A DNA stretch of 64,000 bases, taken from NCBI GenBank assembly GCA_947311845.1, contig CAMZMU010000027.1, positions 25,326,368 through 25,390,367 of the forward strand, in the 5' to 3' direction. The DNA is from Poa pratensis. Taxonomy: Eukaryota; Streptophyta; Magnoliopsida; Poales; Poaceae. The translations under genes were made by a program, and so were the position numbers. Positions within the stretch are counted from its first letter, which is position 1. Every line of letters starts with the position of its first letter. The notes under the pieces were generated by a model that was not told the DNA's origin, searched no databases, and saw only the letters and a list, made by a program, of their open reading frames with translations. This document shows, piece by piece, positions 32,516-44,672 of the stretch.

Positions 32516-33459
32516 GCCTTCTTCCCCAATGGTTCCCCAACCTTTCTAGCAAGTTTTGCCCTCCATTGTTGACCTCCAAAAGCTTGCTTTCTCTCAATCC
32601 CTCCAATGATTCTTGCTCATTCTTGAGGGAAACAAGAGAGGAGATCTAGATCTACATCTCCACCAATCAATCTCTCCTCTAAGTGAGGGGAGCATATTGG
32701 ATCTAGATCTTGGGATTCATTTGTTGCTTCCTTGCTCTTCCTCTCATCTTCCTCCATAGCATTAGTTGCTTTGGTGGGATTTGAGAGTGAATTGCTTTGA
32801 GCACTTCTTGTGTTCTTGCCATTGCATTAGGTGCATCGGTTTGAGTTCTCCACGGTGATTCGTGGAGGTGAAGTTTGAGAAGCTCATTACTCTTTGTGGT
32901 TCTCGTTGCATCTTGGGTTGCTTGTAACCCTAGGCCTTTGTGAGTCTCGGAGGAAGTCCGAGGCATTGTTGGGAGGCTCCAACTCATTGTGGAGTTCCCC
33001 GACCTTTGTGTATCGGTTTGGTCAACGCCTTCAAGTCGACCTCATAGTGGAACGAGCCAATCCCTCACGGGTGAAGCTCACGGAGAATAGGGTGAGCACA
33101 TCGTGCTATTGGAGCGCCTAGGTGGCTCCACACCCCTCCAACGTAGACGTACTTCCATTGGGAAGGAACTACGGGAAACATCTCCTCGTGTCCACTTTGC
33201 GGTTACTTCTATACCCAAACCTTTACTTATGCATTTACCTTTGTGATAGCCATCGAGCTTGAAGTTATCTATTGCTATCACTTAGTTGTTAATCTTGCTT
33301 AGCATAAGTTGTTGGTGCACATAGGTGAACCTAGCTTGTTTAGGTTTTGTGCTTGATAAATTAAACGCTAGTTTTATTCCGCATTTATTCAAGCCTAAAC
33401 CGTAATTATTTTAAAACGCCTATTCACCCCCCTCTAGGCGACATCCTCGTTCTTTCAAT

Positions 33460-33471
33460 TGGTATCAGAGC
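33460..33471 (+). promoter_or_regulatory. Primer-binding site of the Copia element
   Basis: TGGTATCAGAGC, two bases after the LTR end, complementary to the 3' end of initiator methionine tRNA. Standard for plant Copia elements. Confidence 0.92.
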
Positions 33472-33512
33472 CAGGCTCTCTTTTATTAGGCTTCACCGCC
33501 TTGAGAGTAAAG

Positions 33513-35740
33513 ATGTCGTTTAGAGACTTAGCAAATGATCCCACTTTCATATTCGATGGCACAAATTATGATGTTTGGAAAATTCGCATGCTTAATCTTT
33601 TTCGGGTGTATGGCCCAAAAATGGAGAGAATTGTAGATATGGATTTTCCTCCTCCAAAGGATCTCCAAAAGTTATCTTTAGAGGATGAGGAAAACTCTTA
33701 TCTCAATTCTCTAGTATCTCATGCTATTGTTGGTGTTTTGAGCAATGTAGTTCTTGAGTCAATCATGCCTTTTCGGAATGCTCATGATTTATGGACAAAG
33801 CTTCAAGACAAATATGATGTGTCCAATATTATTGAGGATGATTGTTCTCCCTCCACTTCCGGGCGTGATGAGTTCTCAACTTCCTCTACTTCACCAACAT
33901 GTGGTAAGCCACAACCTAATGAGATGGTGAGTAGTGGTAGGCTTTGCAACAATGGTAGTAAACTTACATTGATGATTCTTTGCCTCAACATTGTTGCAAT
34001 GATCTACCTTTGGACTTAAACACATCTAGCACCTTCATGCTTTACATGCTTGTGTTGATAGTCCTTGCATATCATGTGGAAATTGTTTGTCTAAATCTCA
34101 TGATGATATGCTTGCTTTATCTTGTTGCCATACTACAAATGCGTGTGTTTCCTCTATTCCTTGGTCACTAACATTGTAGAGGAAACCCAACTTCCTATGG
34201 AACAAGATGTGTACTTGAGTGGTGCCTCAAGTAATGTTTCATCTTCATCGACCATCTTTTGCCTTATGGCTAAGGATCAAAGGTATCTCCTACTTTGAAT
34301 CCCATTGAATCTGATGATGATGATGTTAATAATGAAGAGAATGATATTGTTGATTCTCTAAATAAGAAAGGTGAAATTGTCTTTCATGCTTTGAGTAAAA
34401 ATAAAAATGCTCGCTCTAACTTCATGGAAATCTGGCTAATGCTATTGAGAGCAATAAACTTATTTATGAGCATGAGGACACCATTGTGGAAATGGAAGGT
34501 CGTGAGCAAGGCTACACCGATGAGATCGGGGATCTTTCTATTGCTCTTAATGAAGAGCAAGAGCGTAGAAGGATCCTTGAGGAAAAACTTTGTAGTCTTG
34601 AGGAATCTTATAGTTTAGACTTTTCTAAATTAAGAAAGATCATGCTCTTGCTCTTTCTAATGTCCTCAAATCTAAAAATGATGATGCTTGTGCTACTAAC
34701 TCTACTTATTGTGAAGCATCCATATTAAAGGAGAATGTTGAGCTAAGGGCTCAACTTGAGTTGCTAACAAGCAATTATAGGAAATTGGAAGAAAGTCATG
34801 AAAAGCTCTCGAGCTCTCATAATGATCTTCTAGTCTCCCATGATCGGCTAAAGTTAGCTCATGAGGCTACTTCAACTAAGGTAACATCTTGTGAGCCTCA
34901 TGTGGACAATGGCACAACTTCTACTCAAATGTTATATTGCCATGTGCTAGTCCTAGTAGTTCATCCACTCATGATATTTCTACATCTTGTGATGAATTAC
35001 TTTCCATGCCTTGTTGCTCTAACAATGAAGCATCTACTTCCTCTAGTACTTGTGTTGAAACTAACCATGTAGAGGAAATCAAAGAGCTCAAGGCGCAAGT
35101 CACTTCTTTGAAGAAAGACTTGGAAAAGCGTCATGTTGGGAAGTCGGCACTTGACAATATGTTGAGTGTGCAAAAATCTCCCAATGACAAGAGTGGACTT
35201 GGATTCAACTCCGATGTTAAGAAGAAGTCCAACATTAAGAAGAAGCACAAGACCATCAAGAAGAAGGGCCTAGAACAAGTAAAAGATTCGGCCAAGATTG
35301 TTTGCTTCAAGTGCAAGATTGAAGGGCATCATGTGAGATCTTGCCCAATGAAGAAGAAGCATTTAAGTGAGAAGCAACAAGGGAAGCGGCCTCAAGTTCA
35401 TACTCAAGTATCCAACGTTGAAGAAAGGCCACTTCCCAAGGAGAATCAAGCTAAAGCTTCTCAAGTTGAGAAATCAACTAAGAAGAAAGGTGGAAGTAGA
35501 TGTTGCTATCTATGCCGCGAGAAGGGACATCTTGCTTCTTCATGCACTAACGGTACCTTATCCAACCCAATCATAATTGATGATGTTTACTCTCTTGAGA
35601 AGGATAAGGTTGGCAATGTGTTTGCCAAATTTGTTGGTACTCAAAGTGGTGTCAAGAAAAGAACCATTTGGGTGGCCAAGCCTATTGTGACTAACCTCTT
35701 AGGACCCAACTTGGTTGGGGACCAACAAGCTAAAACTTGA
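33513..35740 (+). pseudogene. Frameshifted gag of the Copia element
   Basis: Capsid and nucleocapsid protein. The first frame (33513-34019) starts MSFRDLANDPTFIFDGTNY and contains a UBN2-type gag domain (YDVWKIRMLNLF, LWTKLQDKYD). Broken middle pieces at 34295-34618, 34486-34728 and 34761-35072 carry coiled-coil sequence (LRAQLELLTSNYRKLEESHE). The last frame (34937-35740) has two CX2CX4HX4C zinc knuckles: CFKCKIEGHHVRSC at 35303-35344 and CYLCREKGHLASSC at 35504-35545. At least three frameshifts separate the parts. I chose the ATG at 33513 because the domain begins there, 42 bp after the primer-binding site. No pol follows. Confidence 0.85.
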
Positions 35741-38418
35741 TCAATAGGTGTTGTGGAGGGCGTTGGAGACTTGGCTACATTATGAAGAATTAAGGGATCT
35801 TCATCAATCATATCTCTCAAGCCAAGTCATTTGGATTTTCATATCTCTATCTTATATCCAACGTGCCTCCTTGCGGTAACGTGTATTTAAATTATATATA
35901 CATTGAAAGTTGCTTGCCCCTTGCATGTGTTTGGTTTTGTACCTTGCATGTGTTTGACTATGATGTGCCTACCACTTACCTATCTTGAGTAATCTAGTGT
36001 GTGTATGTTGGTTTGCACATCATGGTTGTGTGTGTTTGTGTTGAGCCTCTATTGTTTCTTGTTTTATCTTAATTGGCTCTTGTGATAGTTTAATGGACTT
36101 TCCCATTTTGGGGAGTGATATGCTTTCGGCACGTCACAATCCTAAAAATGTGTATACATGAGGAATACCACTTAGTGTTGATATATCAATATTATCTAGT
36201 CTCTATGTGGTATGTCATGCTCATGAGAAATTCGAATTCTAAATGTCCATTAACTATCTCTATTTGGTTTTTGTTTGCCTCTTGTTGAAAACAAATGGAT
36301 TATCACATTATGGGGGAGTAATAAGCATTGTGCATATTACGAACCTAGAAAATGTGAACAAGTGAGGTTTTGCCACTTAGAATTGATATTGTAAATTATC
36401 TTGTTCCTATGTGGCATGTTTCTCAAACAAGTTCCATATTTGCCTATTCGCTCTTGCTTTGAGAATATGATCTTGAATATCTTTGTCATTTACCACCGAG
36501 AATTATCTCCATACATTACTTGTCTTTACAAGTGATAATCTTATTTGTGGTAAAGTATATTGATCATATTTACATTTGGTCTTTGCTCTTAATTGCCTTA
36601 TTTATTGCCAAGGATTAGTTTTGATCAAACTTTCTTTTGTCTTCCTTGACCTTTGGATCCTCTTGCTCTACTCATGTTGTTTTGTTTTCCTTAAAATAGG
36701 AAAAGCCGTGATCCCATTCTTGTGCATTTACATTCAAAGTCATACTTCTAAGATAATGCACTATTCTTGGGGGAGCTATCCTATTTTGAGTAGAACACCA
36801 TTTTTTAAATTGGTATTGGATCTTATTGCTTTCTTGAACATGACTAGTGTTTGAATAATATATATGGAGTGTGATGATCCCATTTGTGTGCATTTTGCAT
36901 TCCAATGCAAGATCATAAATAATGCACAAATCTTGGGGGAGCTATCCTATATGCTTTAGAACATTATTTGTCTTCAATTGCTACTTGATCTATTTTAAAT
37001 TGGTGTTTGAGCCCGATGACATGTCTCGTGGAAAGACAAACCTTTTTGTCTTGGTACTTTGTGCCATCATAGAAAGTGTAGAGGGTTTGGTCTATTTTTG
37101 AATCTTTCTCTCTTTGGGAGTTAGTTATCTCATTCCTTGATATATCTTTCATTTGGTATCTCTTCTTTTGGTATCTTTCTCAATCATGTGTTGATTTGGG
37201 TTTTGATATAATTTGGACAATTCTCTTGCATGTCACACTTTGGTGTGCCTTCTTGGTATTCTTTGTGTTTTGTCCAAATTGTGTCTTCTTTTGGTTCTTG
37301 AAGGTCTTGACATGCATATTTACTTCATGTATATTATGGCATGTTTACTTTCTTTGATCCAATATATGGGTAAACTCCACCGAATCCTAAATCGGCTAAG
37401 ATGTGCATGAAATTCAATTTCATATCCATATGCACATATTATGTGGAGTTGTCCAATGTATTGTAGTTTCCTAACTACTTCGGACCCAATATGTTTGGGG
37501 ACCATTTTGTACTTGAATTGTGTTTTAGGTACTTCGGAGATGCATTGGATGCCTTGTCCCATTCATAAGGAAGGTGCTCTCACCATGTGCTTTTTGAAGC
37601 CAAGCTATGTTGATCGTGATTGCTAAATCTTCTACATCACCAATGCCATCTCGGTAACAAGTATCTACCTCATGCATACTTTTCTTGCATTCAACCTTGT
37701 GTAGGTTGCATCTTGGCATGATTTCTTTTGTTCCTTGTGATACTTGTTTCCCTTCTCAAAGCATCCCAACTATCACTTCCCTTGTGGTTATTTGTGATGC
37801 CTTTGATGCGTTTGTGTTGGAAGTCTATTTACATCCTTTAAGATAAATTTGAGCTATGTGCTATGCTTTTAAGAAAAGATCTTAATGGTGTATATTTGAC
37901 TTCCTCTTGGGTATGGGGGAGTGAGGATTCCATGTTGTGCACACTATATTGCAATACAAATCCTTATGCACGTACCTTGGGGAGTTCCCTCTTGATTATT
38001 TGAACACTTGGTTGATCTTATCATAATATTTTCTTATGTTCAATTGGTTTTCGGATCTTTGATTGCATGTTTTCATTCGTTGATATCTTTTTCATCATAT
38101 CATCCTTTTGCAATCTTTTATCCTCAATATAATTTGTTCTCCCTCCATCTATTCGTCATTGGATATATGCATTTGATTTCACTCATATCTTGAGAAATGC
38201 ATACATTATGGGGGAGCCATTATTATATTGGCCTTCTAACCTTTTCACCCATTTTCGGCAATGGACGCCAATGGGGGAGAAGTTTAGAGGGTTTAAGTGA
38301 TTTTGGTGTTATGCTTTGGTTTCGTTCTTATCCTTGCTTATTCCTTTGCATGGTTGCTTAATTCATTATATAAACCCTCGTAAAAGGGATTGTCATCAAT
38401 TACCAAAATGGGGGAGAT
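35741..38418. other. Non-coding interior of the Copia element
   Basis: AT-rich, stops in all frames, no protease, integrase, RT or RNase H motifs. Short purine-rich phrases recur (TTGGGGGAGCTATCCTAT at about 36766 and 36927, plus other GGGGGAG motifs near 36314, 37915, 38213 and 38274). The last one, TGGGGGAGAT at 38409-38418, is the polypurine tract beside the 3' LTR. Confidence 0.75.
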
Positions 38419-40870
38419 TGAAAGAGCATGGTGCCCCCATGTGTGGTTTTGGTAATTAATGACAATCCTTATGGACTAATGTTTGCATTGATATATCCTT
38501 AGATCTTGTCCATAGGAAAAGGTTGGAATTCATGTGTTGGACTCTAGAAGATTATAAGATGACCAAGATCTTATTAAAGGGTTTATATGAAGAATGGTCA
38601 TGTGTAGAGTTGAGTATATTTCAAGCATGTCTTGAAGAATATGATGGCGTGGATATTCATGTTCACCTTCAAGACATCATCCTTGTGAAGAGAGAAGGAA
38701 AGATACAAGTTGATCAAGGCTAAGTGCAAAGAGTGGATTCAAGTGATCAACACACAAAGCTACATGTTGTACCATGTGGGATCTTGTGATCCAATGGTAT
38801 GGTAAGCAATCGTCAATATAGCTTTGTCAACTAACCCATATATATGTGTGTGTGTGTGGAGTATCTATATGGGGTTAGGTATCTTCCCATGGGCATGCAT
38901 CAAAGGAAGATTCCATATAGCCCATGGCGGATGACGTCAAGCGGTGGTCGTCATCAAGATAATGGCCAAGTGAAGATGTTCCTAAAAGTGGCTCTCCCAT
39001 ATTGTGTATGGGGGAGCATTTCACAAGTCTTCATCAAGCGGAGCGCAATCAAGAAAGGTGATCCAACTTGAGGTGATCAAGATCGTCATCATCTAGCTCA
39101 AGTGGATCGCGCAAGGCAAAGGTATGACCTTGATAGGGTTTCTATTTTACCGGTCTCATGGTGTTAGTAAGAGACCGGATTATAGGATAGATGCCACACT
39201 TTCAAGAGGGGCTCTCGAATGAGTATCTTGATCGTATCGTTCGGAGAGAGCTCAAACCTTTGCATACTTGGCATCATCTTTCTTGGTTCTTATTTGGCTT
39301 TCCTCCATGTGTGGTTTTAGAGCTTGTCATGATCTTCACGGCAATCTCAAGTTCATCAAAAACGGATTTCGTATGGAAAACTTATTGCGTTTTTGATGTT
39401 GGAGGTTTTACCGGTAATTCTATTTTCGAGAGGTTTAACCTTTCCACATTTGGTTTTATGATTCATTGTTGGACAATGATGTTTCTCTGTATATTCTTGA
39501 AGAGCTCGTTGTTGTGATTCCAACGAGCCAAAGATCATCAAAAACGGAGTCCGGATGCAAAAGATATTGTCATTTTGGTGTTTGATGTTCCTGCTGTTTT
39601 CTAAGGGGCGGTAGTACCGCCCGGTACCGCCCGAGGTACCGCCGGAGCAAACAGAATGCTGTTTTCAGCGGTACCAAAAGCGGTGGTACCGCCGGGGCGG
39701 TAGTACCGCTGCCTGGAGCCCGTTTTCAGCCTGTTTTAGTGTTCTAACTTCCCAGGGCGGTAGTACCGCTACCCGGGGCGGTAGTACCGCTGCCTGGAGC
39801 CCGTTTTCAGCCTGTTTGAGTGTTCTAACTTCCCGGGGGGCGGTAGTACCGCTGGGGCCAGCGGTAGTACCGCCCCGGCGCGAATCTGCACCCAACAGTT
39901 GGATTTTGGGATGACCTATTTAAGGGGCCTTCTTCCCCAATGGTTCCCCAACCTTTCTAGCAAGTTTTGCCCTCCATTGTTGACCTCCAAAAGCTTGCTT
40001 TCTCTCAATCCCTCCAATGATTCTTGCTCATTCTTGAGGGAAACAAGAGAGGAGATCTAGATCTACATCTCCACCAATCAATCTCTCCTCTAAGTGAGGG
40101 GAGCATATTGGATCTAGATCTTGGGATTCATTTGTTGCTTCCTTGCTCTTCCTCTCATCTTCCTCCATAGCATTAGTTGCTTTGGTGGGATTTGAGAGTG
40201 ATTTGCTTTGAGCACTTCTTGTGTTCTTGCCATTGCATTAGGTGCATCGGTTTGAGTTCTCCACGGTGATTCGTGGAGGTGAAGTTTGAGAAGCTCATTA
40301 CTCTTTGTGGTTCTCCTTGCATCTTGGGTTGCTTGTAACCCTAGGTCCTTTGTGAGTCTCGGAGGAAGTCCGAGGTATTGTTGGGAGGCTCCAACTCATT
40401 GTGGAGTTCCCCGACCTTTGTGTATCGGTTTGGTCAACGCCTTCAAGTCGACCTCATAGTGGAACGAGCCAATCCCTCACGGGTGAAGCTCACGGAGAAT
40501 AGGGTGAGCACATCCGTGCTATTGGAGCGCCTAGGTGGCTCCACACCCCTCCAACGTAGACGTACTTCCATTGGGAGGAACTACGGGAAACATCTCCTCG
40601 TGTCCACTTTGCGGTTACTTCTATACCCAAACCTTTACTTATGCTTTTACCTTTGTGATAGCCATCGAGCTTGAAGTTATCTATTGCTATCACTTAGTTG
40701 TTAATCTTGCTTAGCATAAGTTGTTGGTGCACATAGGTGAACCTAGCTTGTTTAGGTTTTGTGCTTGATAAATTAAACGCTAGTTTTATTCCGCATTTAT
40801 TCAAGCCTAAACCGTAATTATTTTAAAACGCCTATTCACACCCCCTCTAGGCGACATCCTCGTTCTTTCA
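38419..40870 (+). repeat. 3' LTR of the Copia element
   Basis: 2,452 bp, from TGAAAGAGCATGG to TCGTTCTTTCA, uninterrupted, matching both parts of the 5' LTR. It has one GCGGTAGTACCGC-containing segment fewer than the 5' copy. The target duplication CTCTT follows at 40871-40875. Confidence 0.95.
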
Positions 40871-40875
40871 CTCTT

Positions 40876-41038
40876 CCCGACGACGCACGCTCCCCCGTGA
40901 TGGAGATGGCGAGGCGTGGATTGGCTGCTGTGGCTCCCGTTGAGTACTTGAGGCTGCTGGCGGCGCGAGGGGACGAAGTGGTCGAGACGGTGGCCGTCTG
41001 CTCCATCTTGTCGCTGGCCCATCTTCTCCAGGCACGGC
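40876..41038 (-). other. Host upstream-region fragment between Copia and element 2
   Basis: A GC-rich host fragment of about 160 bp between two insertions. Joined to 24561 and downward it forms the region upstream of the ATG at 24335 of the decayed minus-strand gene. On the minus strand it contains an ATG-led open run (MEQTATVSTTSSPRAASSL). It may be an upstream open frame or part of the gene. Confidence 0.45.
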
Positions 41039-41982
41039 GGTCGGGGGGTTACCCCCGGGTAGGGTAAAGATGAGGTAAAGACATGTAAGGTTAAGGCAGT
41101 AAGCTGTCCGAGGTAACGATTAAGCAAAGACGCAGGAGGCGTCATCCGACGTAAGGTGTACGTCCGAGGTATATTCTCCGAGGTATATCCTCCGAGGTAT
41201 CAACCTCGGGGCAGTCAGCTAGCTACCACAGGAATAAGGTATTCTCTACCGAGGTATAGGATCAGGAGTGTTATCCGAGGTTGGCAGCAAGGATCGAGGC
41301 ATGTCAGAGAGGTCACGGGCGCCGCAGAGCTCGTAGCCCGAGGCTTCAGAGGACGGCGAGGTCCGTCCACGGGTTTCCCGGAAGCTCGGGGGCCTAGGAG
41401 CTGACTCGGCTATTTCGGGAAAGGTCTACAGGCTAGACCTCGGCAGGCTACTGAAGTATGACCGGAAGAGGAAAGCTAGGCCTGGCTGGCCTGACAGTCC
41501 GGCCGTTGAGCTGGCAGGAGGCAGAGGCTTGTCTTCTACCTTTTGGCCATGCCATTGTCAGTTGTAGGCAGGGGTAAAAATGTACTTCGGCCTGTGTATA
41601 TATGCAGCATCTCTACCTCCAGGGAGAGGACGGCGAAACCCTAGCTCATTTCCCCCTTCATAGTTTCATCTTCCATCTAGAGCTCTCACTTGAGCAGCAT
41701 CATATAGCTCGAGGAGCACCTTGTACCCGAGAACTACACTGATATATTGAGAGAGGAAAGGCAGGAGTAGGGGTTTTACTTCTCACGAAGGCCCCGAACC
41801 TGGGTACATCGTGGTGTCTTGTGTTCTTGGCTTTCTTGGCTTCTTGTTCATGTTCTTGAGGTTTCTTGCATGTTCTTCCTTGTGCACATCTTGAGTGCAT
41901 AAACCCTCCCCGGATTCCCCCAACGACCATTCGGCCCCAACTAAGTCATACCCATGGCATCTGCCGTGATCCCACCACGACA
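41039..41982 (+). repeat. 5' LTR of element 2
   Basis: 944 bp, ends CCACCACGACA. A TATA box (TGTGTATATATGC, about 41594-41606) lies in the second half, so RNA should start near 41630. It is followed by the primer-binding site TGGCGCCCACCGTGGGGC at 41985-42002. Confidence 0.93.
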
Positions 41983-42159
41983 GTTGGCGCCCACCGTGGG
42001 GCTGACAGTGGCGCTTGCTGGATCAATTCGGACGGGACCTTCTTCAGCAACTCGGGGACTCGGCATCACCATTGTCCCCCGAGCTCGAGCTTGCCGCTGT
42101 AAGCAGTGGCAGGCGCAGCCTACTTCGACAAGCATCATCACCAGATCTCGGTTAGTTAA

Positions 42160-43320
42160 TCATGAAAATAGCTCGGGGACTGCCCCTGCCTGCCATGCAT
42201 AGTTGTGTTACCCGGGAGCAAAGTGTTTTGACCCGGGGACTTGCCAACCAGTCAAGCTTAAACCTCTGCTAGATAAGAAAAGTAACTCGGCGACTCGGTT
42301 GAGTCCATCTTTGCATCCTCGTACATAGTTTTACTACTATGTTTACTTTTCGACATATGCTATACTTCGTTGCCTCTGATTAGTTCCGTGCCCTTTGAGT
42401 CTTCATGATGTATATGTTGGACTAACGTTGAAAGGTGGTATCGGTTTCGCTGAAAATGTTCATTACCGAGGTGTTCTGTCCGAGCTGTTCTGTAATCCGA
42501 GCTGTTCTATCCGAGCTGTTTTGTAATCCGAGGTGTTTCTGTCCGAGGTGTTTCTGTCCGAGCTGCTCTGAAGTCCGAGGTATCTTGGGAGAATCCGAGT
42601 TAAGACTTCTCCAACATCCTGGCCTTGTAAGTATCATTTATATGTCTGCCCATGCTTTTAGATAATCTCAAACAGTTCTCGGGGACTGGCCCCTCGTTTC
42701 TACCTTGCTTTGATTAGTTGTTCTGCCTGGGACAAGATGTCTTGACCTGGGGAATGGATAGCCAGTCTGTTTTACACCTTCTCCTAGATAAGAAAAGTAA
42801 CTCGGGGACTCGGTCGAAACCGAGTCTAGTTCTTTGTGCTTAGTATATGCTGTTAGATTCGTTTTCTATCAAGTGTTATAGCTAGTTTGCTGCCTCTGTT
42901 AGTAGACTCGTTGTCCCGTCAATTATTCTTTATGATATATATGTTGGACTAACGTTGAAAGGTGACATCGGTTTTGTTGAGAATATTCGTTACTGAGGTA
43001 TCCTGGAAAATCCGAGGTATATTGGAAATCCGGGTCATATTGGTAATCCGAGGTATATTGGAAATCCTGGTCATATTGGTAATCCGAGGTATATTGGAAA
43101 TCCGGGTCATATTGGTAATCCGAGGTATATTGGAAATCCGGGTCATAATGGAAATCCGGGTTATAACGGAGTTCCGAGGTGTAATGGAATTCCGAGGTAT
43201 GATGGAAATCCGGGTTATAACGGAATTCCGAGGTGTAATGGAATTCTGAGGTATAATGGAAATCCGGGTCATATTGGAAATCTGGGTTACAGTGGAAATC
43301 TAAGGTATCATGGTTATATT
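42160..43320. repeat. Duplicated block ending in 18- and 36-bp tandem arrays, element 2
   Basis: A block with AACTCGGGGACTCGG and ATGTTGGACTAACGTTGAAAGGT occurs twice, at about 42160-42440 and 42680-42970. The first copy runs into short repeats of about 18 bp built on CCGAGGTGTTTCTGT and CCGAGCTGTTCTGT (42465-42600). The second runs into about eight 36-bp units built on CCGAGGTATATTGGAAATC and CGGGTCATATTGGTAAT (42990-43300). Confidence 0.85.
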
Positions 43321-43645
43321 GGTTATCTCAAATTATCCAAGGTACCCTAGCATTATCAGTATTCTCTAAATCTCCGTTTACTTCGGTTTACCACAGTATC
43401 ACGGTATCATTCCCCATCCCGGATCGCCGTTTATTTCGGTTTGTCACAATATCATGACATCTTTCTATATCTCACATCGCTGTTTATTCCGTTTGCCAAC
43501 GTATCATGGCATCATTTGCATACCAGATCTTTGTTTATGTTTGTTAGTCGGAGGCAACCTTTGAGATATATTTTCTCAGGTTATATGTCAGTCCAGCAGT
43601 AGCTGGAGACACTTATGTCGGTATACGCCCGGAGTGGCTAAAACA

Positions 43646-43905
43646 GACATGTGTGATATGCCAATGAGGCCGAGGTGCCGAGACATGTGTGATATGCCAA
43701 TGAGGCCGAGGTACCGAGACATGTGTGATATGCCAATGAGGCCGAGGTACCGAGACATGTGTGATATGCCAATGAGGCCGAGGTACCGAGACATGTGTGA
43801 TATGCCAATGAGGCCGAGGTACCGAGACATGTGTGATATGCCAATAAGGCCGAGGTACCGAGACATGTGTGATATGCCAATGAGGCCGAGATACCGAGAC
43901 ATATG
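43646..43905. repeat. 36-bp tandem array, about seven copies, element 2
   Basis: Unit of exactly 36 bp beginning GACATGTGTGATATGCC and ending GGCCGAGGTACCGA. Units differ by only one or two bases. Because 36 is divisible by three, reading frames stay open through the array on both strands, which creates spurious repetitive frames (for example MCDMPMRPRYRD). I do not regard these as genes. Confidence 0.95.
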
Positions 43906-43942
43906 AGATACATACTTGCAGGTTTATGTCGGTCCAGTTCAC

Positions 43943-44482
43943 GCTGGCGGCATCCAACTTCGGTAAAAGCCAGGAGGGCTAACCGACGCTGGCGGCATCT
44001 CAATTCGGTAAAAGCCAGGAGGGCTAACCGACGCTGGCGGCATCGCAATTCGGTAAAAGCCAGGAGGGCTAACCGACGCTGGCGGCATCCAACTTCGGTA
44101 AAAGCCAGGAGGGCTAACCGACGCTGGCGGCATCCAGGTTCGGCAAAAGCCAGGAGGGCTAACCGACGATGGCGGCATTCAAGCTCGGTAAAAGACAGGA
44201 GGGCTAACCGACGATGGCGGCATTCAAGCTCGGTAAAAGCCAGGAGGGCTAACCGACGCTGGCGGCATCTCAATTCGGTAAGAGCCAGGAGGGCTAACCG
44301 ACGCTGGCGGCATCTCAATTCGGTAAAAGCCAGGAGGGCTAATCGACGCTGGCGGCATCGCAATTCGGTAAAAGCCAGGAGGGCTAACCGACGCTGGCGG
44401 CATCTCAACTCGGTAAAAGCCAGGAGGGCTAACCGACGCTGGCGGCATCTCAATTCGGTAAAAGCCAGGAGGGCTAAGAACC
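43943..44482. repeat. 45-bp tandem array, twelve copies, element 2
   Basis: Unit of 45 bp beginning GCTGGCGGCAT, then AATTCGGTAAAAGCCAGG and AGGGCTAACCGAC. Copies vary mainly in five bases after GGCAT. 45 is also divisible by three, so frames are open on both strands. No start or domain suggests translation. Confidence 0.95.
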
Positions 44483-44672
44483 GGCATATAATGGTGACCA
44501 TTCAGGCAACATATTTCCAGTACAAATTGTCCATCTCGTTGTTGATTCGGGTGAGCTCGGTCAACCGGATGTCGCATTTGGCCTGGGAGGTGCAGGAAGT
44601 TTCTTTGTACAGTTATGTGTTTTTGTAAGACTGCGCGCGACTCTGCGAGTCCCCCGCAGCCTCGGGGACTAC

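Larger units (their letters stand above)
24562..33457 (+). repeat. 5' LTR of the Copia element, interrupted by element 3
   Basis: Two parts, 24562-25490 and 31919-33457, together match the 3' LTR at 38419-40870. Element 3 plus one copy of its target duplication (25491-31918) sits between them. The downstream part contains the palindrome cluster and the TATA-like box. Confidence 0.93.
24562..40870 (+). mobile_element. Copia LTR retrotransposon, gag only, nested
   Basis: Target duplication CTCTT at 24557-24561 and 40871-40875. The 5' LTR (24562-33457) is split by element 3; the 3' LTR is 38419-40870. The termini are TGAAAGAGCATGG and TCGTTCTTTCA. The primer-binding site TGGTATCAGAGC (33460-33471) matches initiator methionine tRNA, typical of Copia. 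Only gag is present between the LTRs; 35741-38418 has no protease, integrase or RT. It therefore depends on enzymes from elsewhere. Corrected for the insertion, the two LTRs are about 2.46 kb each and differ by roughly 1% by eye. Confidence 0.93.

Noticed and set aside
43640..44480. CRISPR-like regular repeats
   Set aside because: The units are contiguous with no spacers, inside a plant retrotransposon. They are simple tandem arrays.
43634..44628. Long repetitive open frames on both strands in element 2 (for example 287 and 241 codons)
   Set aside because: They follow from 36- and 45-bp tandem units divisible by three, which keep every stop-free frame open. No start context, no domain, and several frames are open at once.
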